Shown piece by piece: positions 50,801 to 63,329 of a stretch of DNA of 64,000 bases. The notes under the pieces were generated by a model. The model had not been told where the DNA came from. It did not search any database and worked only from the letters and a program-made list of their open reading frames with translations. The stretch lies in the NCBI RefSeq assembly GCF_910589235.1, contig NC_060967.1:4565938-4629937 (forward strand), read 5' to 3'. Numbering within the stretch: the stretch's first letter is position 1; each line of letters begins with the position of its first letter. The translations under genes and the position numbers were made by a program. The stretch comes from Vespa crabro (Eukaryota > Arthropoda > Insecta > Hymenoptera > Vespidae).

Positions 50801-53800
50801 TTTTCTTTTTTCGACGATACGCGAATATGAGCGAAAAATCGTATATACGGTATGAAACAATGTTATAAACTTTGATTCCAATATTAAATAGATGTTTGAT
50901 CCTATGAAATGCAATTTTCTGAATCGATTGGTAATATTTTTCAAAATGTGGCACAAGTATTATTAAAGATTTAAGAATATATCAATGTTAAACAATGTTA
51001 AACAATGAAAAAACTTCGATTCCTACATAAAATAGATGTTTGATCTTATGAAATGCAATGTTCTGAATGGATTGGTAACATTTTTCAAACTGTGGCACAA
51101 GAATTAATAAAGATTTCGCGATTTTATCTTCGCATATACCGAAACTCTCGTAAGTCGATTATGTTTTCAACAACTATCATATGAAAGCGCGTATTTAAAC
51201 ATAGCAAAAACATTATATTCTTGTTATATTCTTTATTCTGCATCTATAGAATTTAAATCAATGAAATTGAACGAGATTTCAACTATTTCGTTTTCTGACG
51301 ATACGCGTATATGAACGAAAAATCATATACGATATGAAACAATGTTAAAAACTTTGATTCCAATATAAATTAGATGTTTGATCTTAGGAAATGCAATGTT
51401 CTGTATCGATTGGAAACAATTTTACAAATTGTGGCACAAGGATTATTAAGATTTCACGATTTTATCTTCGCATATACCAAAATTCGCGTATGTCGATTAG
51501 GTTATTCGACAATTATCATATGTAAACGCTTATTTAAACATAGTAAAAACGTTATATTATAGTTATATTCTTCATTCTCTATCGATAGAATATAATAACA
51601 ATGTAATTGTACGAGGTTTCAACTTTTCGTTTTTCGACGATACGCGTATATGAGCGAAAAATCGAATATACTATATGAAACAATGTTAAAAACTTTGATT
51701 CCAATATAAAATAGATGTTTGATCTTACGAAATGCAATTTTCAGAATCGATTGGTAACATTTTTCAGAATGCGGCACAAGTATTATTAAAGATTAAACGA
51801 TTTTACCTTCGCATATACCGAAATTCGCGTTTGTCGATTACTTTTTTCGAAAATTATCATATGAACACGCGTATTTAATCATAATAAAAACGTTATATTC
51901 TTGTTATATACTTTATTCTGCGTCGATAGAATATAAAATCAATGTAATTGAACAAGATTTCAAATTTCCGATTTTCGACAATTCGCGTATATGAGCGAAA
52001 AATCGTATATACGATATGAAACAATGTTAAACACTTTGATTCCAATATAAAATAGATGATTGAACTTATGAAATGCAATTTTCTGAATCGATTGGAAACA
52101 TTTTTCAAAATGTGGCACAAGTATTATTAAAGATTACACGATTTTATCTTCGCATATAACGAAACTCGCGTATGTCGATTATGTTTTTAACAACTATCAT
52201 ATGAAAGCGCGTATATAAACATAGTGAAAACGTTATAATAATGTTACATTCTTTATTCTGCATCGATGGAATAAACAATCAATGAAATTGAACGAGATTT
52301 CAACTTTTCGTTCTTCAACGATACGCGTAAATGTGCGAAAAATCTTATATTCGATATGAAACAATGTTGAAAACTTTGATTCCAATATAAAATAGATGTT
52401 TGATCTTATAAAATGCAATTTTCTGAATTAATTAGTAACATTTTTCAAAATGTGGCACAAGTATTATTAAAGATTACACGATTTTATCTTCGCATATACC
52501 GAAACTCTCGTAAGTCGAATACGTTTTTAACAACTATCATATGAAAGCGCGTATTTAAACATAGCAAAAACATTATTTTCTTGTTATATTCTTTATTCTG
52601 CATCGATAGAATTTAAATCAATGAAATTGAACGAGATTTCAACTATTTCGTTTTTTGACGATATGCGTATATGAACGAAAAATCATATACGATATGAAAC
52701 AATGTTAAAAACTTTGATTCTAATATAAATTAGATGTTTGATCTTAGGAAATGCAATGTTCTGTATCGATTGGAAACAATTTTACAAATTGTGGCACAAG
52801 GATTATTAAGATTTCACGATTTTATCTTCGGATATACCAAAATTCGCGTATGTCGATTAGGTTATTCGACAATTATCATATTTAAACGCTTATTTAAACA
52901 TAGTAAAAACGATGTATTATAGTTATATTCTTCATTCTCTATCGATAGAATATAATAACAATGTAATTGTACGAGGTTTCAACTTTTCGTTTCTCGACGA
53001 CACGCGTATGAGCGAAAAATCGTAAATACGATATGAAACAATGTTAAAAACTTTGAATCCAATATAAAATAGATGTTTGATCTTAGGAAATGCAATGTTC
53101 TGAATCGATTGGTAACATTTTTCAAAATGTGGCACAAGTATTATTAAAGATTACACGATTTTATCTTCGCACATACCGAAATTCGCGTATGTCGATTACG
53201 TTTTTCGATAATTATCATATGAACACGCGTATTTCATCATAGTAAAATCGTTATATTCTTGTTATATACTTTTTTCTGCATCGATAGAATATAAAATCAA
53301 TGTAATTGAATGAGATTTCGACTATTCGTTTTTCGACGACACGTGTATATGAGCGAAAAATCGTATATACGATATGAAGCATTGTTAAAAACTTTGATTC
53401 CAATATAAAATTGATGTTTGATCTCACGAAATGCAATTTTCAGAATCGATTGGTAACATTTTTCAAAATGTGGCACAAGTATTATTAAAGATTAAACGAT
53501 TTTATCTTCGCATATACCGAAATTCGGGTATGTCGATTACGTTTTCGACAATTATCATATGAAAACGCGTATTTAAACATGGTAAAAACGTTATATTATT
53601 GTAATATTCTTTATTCTGCATCGATGGAATGTAAAATTATAGAAATTGAATGAGATTTCAAGTATTCGTTTTTCGACGACTCGCGTATATGAGCGAAAAA
53701 TCGTATATACGATATGAAGCAATATTAGAAACTTTGATTCCAATATAAAATAGTTGTTTGATCTTAGGAAATGCAATGTTCTGTATCGATTGGAAACATT

Positions 53801-54089
53801 CTTCAAACTGTGGCACAAGGATTATTAAGATTACACGATTTTATCTTCGCATATACCAAATTCGCGTATGTCGATTACGTTTTTCGACAATTATCATATG
53901 AACACGCGTATTTAATCATAGTAAAAACGTTATATTCTTGTTATATACTTTATTCTGCATCGATACAAGATAAACTCAATGTAGATGAACGAGATTTCAA
54001 CTTTTTGTTATTCGACGATGCGCGTATATGAGCGAAAAATATTATGTACGATATGAAACAATGTTAAAAACTTTGATTCCAATATAATT
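47831..54089 (+). repeat. Satellite array (copy 2, one monomer more)
   Basis: As 18013-23930 up to about 51714. An extra unit of 341 bp is then present (about 51715-52055), after which the order is as in copy 1. The extra unit most resembles the monomer type at 23254 (ACGAAATGCAATTTTCAG). Confidence 0.95.
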
Positions 54090-56084
54090 ATTTTTTTTAT
54101 TAGCATTATTTTATTTTATTATTAGCATTATTATGATTATTATGATCTTTATGATAATTATTGTCATTATTTACATTATTATGATTTTTATTATAATTAT
54201 GTTTATTATGATTATTATTATGATTAATATCTTGGTTAGCATGACGATTTTTATGCATATGTTTTACGATTTTTTACATTTGTTCTTATATTTGTTACGA
54301 TTATTATGCTTATAATTAAGATTATGATTCTAATTATTATTTTTAATATTACAATTGTGTTTATAATGGTTATTATTATGATTATTAAGTGTATTAAGAT
54401 TATTATTAAAATTATTATGTTTTTTGCATCTATTATCTTTATTACGACTAGTATTATGATTATTGTTTTCATGGTTATTAATATGATTATAATGATTTTT
54501 ATTATTTTTATAGTGATTATTATAATTATTATGATAAGTAGTATGTTTCTTAGGATTATTACTATTATTTCTTTGAACAATATTATGATTTTTAAGATTA
54601 TTAATATAGTTATGAATATTATAGTTATTAAGATTATTAATATGATTATTAGGATTTCTATGGTTATTATGAATATTATTATGATTATTGTAGATATTAA
54701 AATTATTATTATGTCTATTATGATTATTTTTATAATTATAATGATTATTATTATATTTATTAAGGATATTATGTTTATTATTAAAATTAATATGGCTATT
54801 ACTATTCTTATTGAGATTATTACGGTTATTTTATTTTTCATGGCAATAATTATGATTTTTTTTCAACATTAGCATGATTATTATGATTATTACCATGGTT
54901 ATTGTTATTATTCAGATTATTATTATTATCAATATTTTTATGATTATTACTTTGATTATTATGATTATTATGGTTTTTATAAAAAATATTATAATATTTA
55001 TAGTTCTTTAGTTGTAATTATGAATTTTATTGTGATTATTATAATTTTTAAGACTATTATTATTCTCATGTGCATTATTATAGACAATTTTTTTTTAATG
55101 ATTATTATTATGATTATCATGATAATTACTATTATTATAAATATTACTATGGTCATATGATAATTATTAGTTTTATTTTGCACATAATGATTATTCTTAC
55201 TATTATTATGTGTATTATGATTATTATTTTTATAATTATTATAAATATATTTATTATGATTATATTATTAATAAAATTGTTATTATGATTATGATTATGA
55301 TTATTATTTCAATAATTATCAGATTTATTACAATTGTTAAAATCATTATGAATATTATTATTGTATTTATGAATATGATTACGATTATTATAAATACTAT
55401 TTTAATTATTTTATTTATTATGATTATTATTAAGATTATTATGAATAATTTGAATATTATTATGATTATTATTATTATGATTATGTTCATTATTATTATG
55501 ATTATTATGATTATTATGATTTTTATTATATTTCTTATGATTGTTAGTATGATTATTATTTTGCTTGCAATGAATATTTGAATATTACTATGATTAATAT
55601 GATAAATAGATTATTACTATGATTATTATCAGCATTATTACGCTGAATAAAATCATTGTGATTCTAATAATGATAATTATGATTAAGATTATGCTTATTA
55701 TGAGTATTATTAGTATTATTATATTTATTATGATTATTATTATTCTTATTATTATTAATATGAATGTCATATTAATTATGATAATTATGATTATTGTAAT
55801 TATTATGATTATTATTATAATTATTATTTTTATTATTATTATTAATACGATTATTATCCTAATTTTTATGATTATAAAAATTTATATTATATTTATTATG
55901 AAAACTATTATGATTATTATGATTATTATTATTAGTATTATAGTAAATATTATTATAAGTAGGAACATCATTATTATTATTATCATAATTATATGTTATT
56001 ACGATAGTTTTGATTATTATGATTTTTAAAAGGATTATAATGTTTATTAAAATGATTATTTGATTATTATGAATATTATTATGA
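54090..56084 (+). repeat. TTATGATTA-type array (copy 2)
   Basis: Copy of 23931-25925, CpG-poor. Single changes near 54498, 55274, 55336 and 55373. Confidence 0.9.
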
Positions 56085-56346
56085 TTTTAATGATTATTTT
56101 TATCGTTATTATTCTCGTTATTATTACTATTATTATCACCGATATTTTTTTCGCCATTTTTATTAATATTATCATTATTATTATCGCTATTAATATCGTT
56201 ATTTTTATCTATATTATTATTCTTATCTTTATTGTTATTGTTATTGTCATTATCATCGTTATTATTACCGGTGCTATTATTATCATTATCGTTAAAATCG
56301 ACGTTATTAATATCGTAATTATTTTTGTTTTATTACCGTTATTATG
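56085..56346 (+). repeat. TTATCG-type array (copy 2)
   Basis: Copy of 25926-26187. Confidence 0.85.
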
Positions 56347-56731
56347 ACTGTTATCGAGAAAATGCTCCGAGGTCAGAAGGAGTGCAACAAGGTGGCCAGG
56401 TACGTCAGGGCAGTCATTCGCAATAAAAAGGAGGTGGGCGGAGACGCGCCAACAACGTTGCTCCAGGTTCCTGCCACAAAAGCCGACCCGAGAGTCCCGT
56501 TAAGGGACCTGATAAAGTGGGTCATTCCGAAGTAATGCCTCATGACGGTGCCGGGATTGTTTCACTATGCCACTAGGATGGATATGAGTTTAGAAGGTAG
56601 TGCCTAGTCCAACGGTAAGCCCGACACTCCTGGTACTTCAATTGGAGAACAGTATGGCGAAGGGTTCCTCTGGCGGACGGAGTCCCTGGGTTAGTGCAAA
56701 AAGATTGGCATTCTCTGACCTTCAAAAAAAA
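56347..56731 (+). mobile_element. R1-3 (copy 2)
   Basis: Copy of 26188-26572, including the ORF2 end and the A-run. Confidence 0.87.
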
Positions 56732-57384
56732 TTATCGTTATCATCGTTCTTATCGTTATTATAATTATTATTGTTATTATATTTAGTAAAGTTATTATCG
56801 CTATTATTATTATTAAAAACGTTATTATCATTATTATTGTTACTATCGATATTATTATAATTACTAATTTTATTTTTATTATTATCGTTATTACCTTAAT
56901 TATCGTTATTATAGTTAATACGGTTATTTTTATTAATATCATTATTACCGTTACTATCGTTATTGTCGTCATTAGCATTACAATCGTTAATATCGTTATT
57001 ATCTTTATTATTTTTATTATTATATTTATAGTTAGTATCGTTATTTTTATTTTTACTATTAGTATCATCATCATCATCACTATTATTATTATTTCTATTC
57101 TTATTATTATTGTTATTATTATTGTTTTTATTATTATTATAATTATCGTTATAATCGTTATTATCGTTTTTATCGTAATTCTTAATATTATTATTACTAT
57201 CGTAATTAACTTTATTATCGTTAATATCGTTATTATCTGTATTATCGTTATTATCGATAATATTATTATAGTTATTAACGTTATCATCGTTATTGTCGTT
57301 ATTATTATTATTATTTTTATTATTATCATTATCTGTATTAATATTGTTATTCTCGTTAGTATCATTATTATTATTAACATTATT
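56732..57384 (+). repeat. TTA / GTTATTATC array (copy 2)
   Basis: Copy of 26573-27225. A TTT to TTA-type change appears near 57308. Confidence 0.9.
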
Positions 57385-57743
57385 TCCCCAAGGGAAGGTT
57401 TGGTCCCTAATGGGACGATTGATACCCAAGGGATGGATTGATCCACTTGGGATCGATTAATTCTCTATGGGAGAAATGGAGCATTCCATTCCTTGGAAGA
57501 GCGCCTTCGTGACCAGGCTAGGCAGAGGACAACCAACCTAAAAAACGAGGACTTATCTGGCCCTGATGTCAGTACCCTATAAGGGACCGAAGCCATTTAC
57601 GTTAGGGCCGGTTACGGTAGGGCCAAGATTACTAGCGGGTACGTTGACGCTGTCTCAAAGGGATGTGCTGGATGGTATGTAAAGCACAGATAATCTCTTA
57701 GAATCTCCCACCGTCAACCCATCACACCCACTGGAGGGTCAGG

Positions 57744-59102
57744 ATGTCGATGAAGGAAGTAGGTGAACTGCAAGGGCGGATGCTTCATTCCAGCCCTTAT
57801 ATCCAAACGCTCTCGCAACAATGGGGTTAGTTGCGAGGCTGATCAGCACCACACTTCTTGATGCACTGCGTTCGGAGACAATATTGGAGGTTCTCAGCCT
57901 GCGAAAGAAACATCACAAGATCGAGATAGTGTGAAACGTCCGCAAGCGAGAGTCCTCCTTGCCATTATGAGGGCGGCTGTGACTAGACAGTCGATGTAAA
58001 TAATGCGATCTAGAAAGGTCTCCCAGAACTGGAGGATAGCATTGACAGCCTCAAGTTTAAGTATAAATTTCGAGCAAAGGTCAATGAAGGAGCGAGAATC
58101 CGCGCCCGAGTCTCTCAGCTCCCACGGGCTAACGGCATACCAAATGTTGTCACAGTAGAAAGAGTAGCCACAAGCCCTCAGCAGTTCCCTGAAGAAGGAC
58201 TCAAAAGACCGCGGCAAGAGGAGACGACGACTGAAGCCATCAAGTGGAAGGAGGTCGTCGAGAAAAAGAGGGAAAAGGAAAAACTTGTGAAGAAGGCGAC
58301 AAAACAGCCACCACAGTAGAAAATGAAGCCAAGCAATTCGGAGGACAGCCCGAGGAAACGACGGAAGCCCGACGCGATCATCCAGAATCTTGCGTAAGAT
58401 AAAACATACCCAAACGTAGTCGCAGCTATCCAACAGCGCAACAAGACATGCGCTGCATGGGTAGACATTAGATCGTTCCGGCATACCAGAACGCGAGGAA
58501 TTCTCCTCGAGCTCAAGATCACTACTCCGGAGATCAGGGCCTCATTCGCAGGAACCTTGAGGAAAGAAGTAGGAGACATGAGAAGCATCACGGTACTCAT
58601 CCCCAGAGCTACGTTGGAGTTACGGGATAGCGTTTGCTGCACATCGGTAGCAGAAATCGGGAAGGGCCTAAAGAGGACCCTGCCAGACTACTCGGGGAAA
58701 CTTGAAGACAGATTGACGAACCCCAACGCGATGCAGCTATGCCAGGCCTTTGTCAAATTAGAAGAGGAAGCAGTTGCGTAGCTTCTGAATGCAAGCCGAG
58801 TGCTAGTCTGCTTCGCCAGCTGAAAAGTCAGGCTAAGTGCAGAAGTAAGGCGATACTACCGCTGCCTCGACTGCGGCCAATATAGTGTATCGTGCAAGGG
58901 TCCTAACCACAATAAACTCTGCTGTTTCTGCTGCGGCACGGAGCACAAGCTCAGAGAATGAAAGGTCAGCGAGCTCACTAGCCTCTTGTGCTCCGAAGGA
59001 GGTGCTGAACCCAAGATGCATTTGAACGAATCAAGGGTGTGCACAGCCTTCCAGGTGGACCTTGCAACAGCCATCATGAAAGATGAGAGTACTGCAGGGT
59101 AA
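57744..59102 (+). pseudogene. R1 element A ORF1 (gag), stops throughout
   Basis: Frame 0 gives a gag-like chain from a possible ATG at 57744. There is a region with LEDSIDSLKFKYKF (about 58026), a Lys-rich stretch (58260-58310), the R1-gag-like RTRGILLELK (about 58493) and a long open part at 58557-58781. A degraded knuckle region (RCLDCGQYSVSC, CCFCCGTEH) follows. The first knuckle has lost its His. The frame ends TAA at 59100-59102, overlapping the ORF2 ATG (59083), an overlap typical of R1 elements. At least six in-frame stops. The antisense frame at 57894-58484 is a shadow of this region. Confidence 0.78.
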
Positions 59103-62060
59103 CCTCAATAGGAGCAGGAAGGCTCACAACCTCCTCACCCAGCTCTGATCTGAGATCAAAGCTGATATTGTTCTTATCAGCAAACTGTACCAAGACTGAG
59201 CAGGAGCAGGATGGTACACCGTTAAATTGGGCACAGTGGCCATCTGGATCCCAGATCCCCGACAGATACAAATGTCGTATCAAGGATCCGGACGCGGTTA
59301 CGTTTAGTTGAGACATAACTTGTTGACTTATGGCAGCGTGTATCTCATCCCGAACGACCGGATAGACAACTTGCTGACCTAACTGGACGATCTGGAAGAC
59401 GCATTTAGGGAATGCCAAGGGAAACTCTTTGGGGCTGGAGACCACTACGCCAAAGCTCGCGAATGAAGAGAGGCTAGGCTGGACTCCAGAGGAAGACGAA
59501 TCATGAAAGTGGTGTCGAGACTGGAGCTAGCAATGCTCAACGCAGGCTCGACGTCTACATTCTGAAGGCCAGACTACACAGAGACGACCCCGGACGATCG
59601 AAAATTACTCCAGTAGCATCCTCCAGTACGTCCTATTCGACGTACACGATAGGAGGCTAACGGTGACAATCGCAGCGGAACCCTCAGGTTGAACATTGCA
59701 AGAATGGATCGAGACAGGCAATCCTCAGCCATGGATGAAGGTTGAAGATCCCATCAAATTGCACTCGCTGGCTATCGCCAACTGAAAAAGCCAGGATGAA
59801 GACCGCAACAACATGCAGCTCATTGAAAACGCTTGCACGATAGCGATGCCAAAAAGATCAGGAAACGTCAGAGGCGTCAAGCATTCTGATGTAAGTATGA
59901 GCTCGCAGATCTTCGTAAGAAGTGATTAAAGCATCGCCGGTAAACACAACGAACGTAAATACGCGAGCTCGACGCTGCCTTCTTGGCCACAGCGTATCAA
60001 ACGGACAAAAAAACATTGATGGTGATCAACAAGGCCATCCAAATACCGTACTGGAATAAGCTGAGCCTAGATATCGACCAGCATCCGTGGGGATTAGGGT
60101 ACCAGATCGTTACTCGTAAGATGAGGACATAAACACAAGTATTCCGTCAAGATGCGATGAGCCTGGAAAGCATCGTACATACCCTATTCCCCTCAAAGCC
60201 GGAGGAAGAGATTGGCTCGGCAGAGTCTGGCAAACCGATAAGTCACAGTTTAAGGACGGGGAGCTGATCACGGCCGCATCTTCCATGAGGTACAAGAGTG
60301 CTACAGGACAAGATGGCCTTCTAGCGGAAGTTGTGAAAGCCGTCGCGTAGAGTCACCCTGAGACCTTGCTAAATATGTATAACATGAGCAGCAGGGAGGT
60401 CATCCTCCACGCCGCGTGGAAAAAAGCGAGACTATTGCTCATAAGCAATGGCATGGGTCCAGCTGATGCTGCTTCGCCATAAAGGCCTATTTGTATGCTG
60501 GATATGTCTGGCAAGCTCCTGGAGCAGCTGCTTAGGCCACGGTTGCTTACGACCGTGCTGCCCGTCAGTATGGATTTCGATCCAGCCTATCCACCATCCA
60601 TGCAGTCCGGGAGGTTGACACGGCCTCTAAAATGATTGAGCGCGGGAATCACCCATCCCGATCTTTGTGTCTGTTGGCCACCGTAGACGTGAGAAATGCC
60701 TTCTTCTACGTCAGGTGGGACTTGACAATGGAAGCACCCGAATGTAACTTCAATGTCCCTGAGTACCTTTTCCGAATTCTCAGGGACTACTCGGTCTAGT
60801 ACTTCCTCTATTGCAATACCGGCGATGTTCCGAGAAGTTTGGAATTGTCATCGGGGGCAGCCTGGGCTCCATGCTGATACCGGATATCTGGAATATCATA
60901 AACGACGGTATCATATGTATGGCAGGCCCTGAGGGCACTTTCATGTTAGAGTATGCAGAGAACTTTGAAGCAATAATAACTGCTAGATATACGGAGGAAG
61001 CACAGCTTTTACTCAATCAGTTCATGCGCAGAGTCATATTATAGATGAAAGACAACGGGCTATCCCTAGCAGCTCAGAAAACTGACATCGTGCTACTTAC
61101 AAAGAAGCGCATCAACACTTTGCGGAGCTTCAATGTAGGAGAAGCGACGGTTAAGACTAAGTCGGGTGTCAAGAACTTAAGAGTAATGCTCAACAGCAAG
61201 CTCAATTTTGGGAAGCATATTACTAGGGCAGCCGACAAGGCTGCAGATGTAGTAACCTCGCATGGCACACTCATAGCCAACATCAACGGTCTCCGACCGT
61301 GAACGAGGAGACTACTGATGCGCGCCGCCGAAGCAGTGATGCTGTACGGCGCGGAACTCTGGGCCGAGGCTCTGCGACACGAGTAATATCGCAAGAGCAT
61401 AGCCGAGGTACACACGAGGTGCACTCTTCCAATTTGCGTGCTCTTACCGCTAGGTCTCGGAGCCCGCGATGCTAGTGTTGGCGGGGGTCATCCCGATCGA
61501 TCTACTATCCAAGAAGAGACAATCTATCCACAAGCAGAAGTCCGTCCTGAGAATGGAAGAGACATCAAGGATCACCTGATCTAGCAGCATCGAGACCTGC
61601 CAAAGCAAATAGGAACAGGAACATAAGGCCAGTTGGACTGCCCGACTCATCATTCGACTAGACAACTGGCTAAACCGGGAGGCGGGAGAGGTAGACCTCT
61701 ACCTCACCCATTTCTTGACAGGGCATGTTCTGCTCTTATCTCGCATAAATGAGGAATGTTGCAGGCGGTAACTGCCCCTATGTGGTCTAGAACAAAGACG
61801 ACGCTCACCATACGTTCTTCAGATGTATCCGGTGGAGCATCGAATGACTCGCCTTGGAGCTAGACCTCGGCGATATCTCGCCATACAACGTTGTCGAGAA
61901 AATGCTCCGAGGTCAGCTGGAGTGGAGCAAGTTGACCTCGTACGTCAGGGCTATCTTTTGTAGAAAGAAGAAGGAGATGAGCGGCTAATAGACTCGTCCC
62001 TAACGTTGCTTCTGGCTCCTGCCATATAGAGTCGAAAGGAGTGTCCCGTAAAGGGACCTG
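59083..62060 (+). pseudogene. R1 element A ORF2: endonuclease, RT, C-terminal domain
   Basis: ATG 59083 begins MRVLQGNLNRSR, the AP-endonuclease start of R1-clade ORF2. Endonuclease blocks follow (VAIWIPDPRQIQ, SVYLIPNDRIDN, DSRGRRIMKV) with stops. RT motif A reads VDVRNAFFYV (60684 on). The palm motif reads EYAEN where YADD is expected (60952-60966), so the catalytic pair is gone. A better stretch at 61045-61302 holds GLSLAAQKTDIVLLT. The C-terminal finger is NCPYVV...HHTFFRC. The element cannot mobilise itself. Confidence 0.83.
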
Positions 62061-62278
62061 ATGCAGTGGCACCACGCTGAAATAACGCCCTATGGCGGTA
62101 CGGGGATGGTTTCACTATGCCACTGGGATGGATATAAGTTTTGTCGATTGTGCCAATTTCAACGGGGAGTTCGAAAATCGAGGGACTTATGGGGAGCCAA
62201 AATGGTGTAGTGTTCCTCTGGCGGCGGGGTCCCAGGATTAGTATGTAAAGATTGAAGTACTCTGACCGTCAAAAAAAA

Positions 62279-62988
62279 TTATTACTGCTATTATTATTAT
62301 CATAATTTTGATTATTATTACCGTTTTAATCGTCATTACAGTTATACTGGTTATTACTGTTATTATCGTTAAAATTATTTTTATATTTATTTTCGTAGTT
62401 TCTATTATAATTATAATTATTATTATAATTATTATTAATATAATAATTATATTTAATATAATTATTGTTATTATCGTTATCAATATTTTTATTGTTATTA
62501 TTATCGTTATAACGAAATTATCGTTATAATCGTTATTATTGTAAGTATTATTATTATCTTTATTATCGTTATTATTATTTTTATTACTATTATTATTATC
62601 ATTATTATTATCGTTACTAAAGTTATTTTCGTTATTATCGATATTATTGTCATTATTATTATTATAGTTATTATCTTTATAATCGTTATTACCGTCATTA
62701 TTGTTATGAAAGTTATTATACTTCTTATTGTTATTATTATCATTATTATTATTATTATCGCTATTATTGAAGTTACTATCGTTACAAACGCTATAATCGT
62801 TATTAATAATATTATTATTATTATCGTTATTAACGTTAACATCGTTATAATCATTAAAATTATTATTAATATTATTACTACGACTTTTATTATTATTATC
62901 GGATCTATCATTTTTATTTCTATTATTATTGTTATTATTATTATTATTATTATTATCGTTATTATCATTATTATTATCGTTATAATCT
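62279..62988 (+). repeat. TTA / GTTATTATC array right of element A
   Basis: T-rich 3-nt array outside the duplicated unit. It starts directly at the A-run of element A with TTATTACTGC. The Ile/Val and Asn frames in it are not genes. Confidence 0.92.
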
Positions 62989-63329
62989 GCTTTCACGTTC
63001 CGACGAGAACACATCGAAACTTTATCTCTCCGAACAGATGTACTCATAAATTAATGTTTTCGATTAACATCTAATTATTAAAACAATCTTTAGTGTATGT
63101 GGAATAGAGTAAAGTATTATTTAAAGAATAGAACATTTATTTAAACATTAAAAATTCGGAAAAATATGTAAAATAATTTTAATATAATCCATGGAATCAT
63201 CAAAGATCTTATTTCTCCAGGATTGTGTGGGCGGAGGTCCTTAGTGTGGGCAACCACGAAATCATATCATTTCAGACAAACAATTTTGGAATTTTATTCA
63301 AACCATTGTAACCCAATTTCAATTGCAAA
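62989..63329. other. Unassigned, possibly 5' UTR of the next element
   Basis: Moderately AT-rich sequence without the 3-nt rhythm. I see no recognisable gene. Its position just before the endonuclease-containing frame makes a 5' UTR possible. Confidence 0.4.

Larger units (their letters stand above)
29801..57643 (+). repeat. Copy 2 of 27.5-kb tandem segmental duplication
   Basis: Same orientation as copy 1. Coordinate offsets are 29800 up to the (TA)n tract at 46246, 29818 from there to about 51714, and 30159 from about 52055 to 57643. Identity to copy 1 stops abruptly after the word GGGTACG at 57637-57643. Copy 1 continues there with R1 gag sequence, while copy 2 continues with R1 5' UTR. 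Confidence 0.95.
57385..62278 (+). mobile_element. R1-clade element A, full-length-like but decayed
   Basis: About 4.9 kb: 5' UTR (57385-57743), ORF1, ORF2 and 3' UTR (about 62065-62278) ending 'tctgaccgtc' plus eight A, then array. It is the only copy here with all regions in order: gag, three-knuckle region, AP endonuclease, RT and C-terminal domain. Many stops and frameshifts show it is old. The first 259 bp are shared with 27226-27484 as part of the large duplication. Confidence 0.87.

Noticed and set aside
57894..58484. 196-codon minus-strand frame with hydrophobic stretches
   Set aside because: It lies antisense to the R1 element A gag frame, whose + strand wording (RTRGILLEL, LEDSIDSLKF) fits R1 gag. 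Best seen as a shadow.
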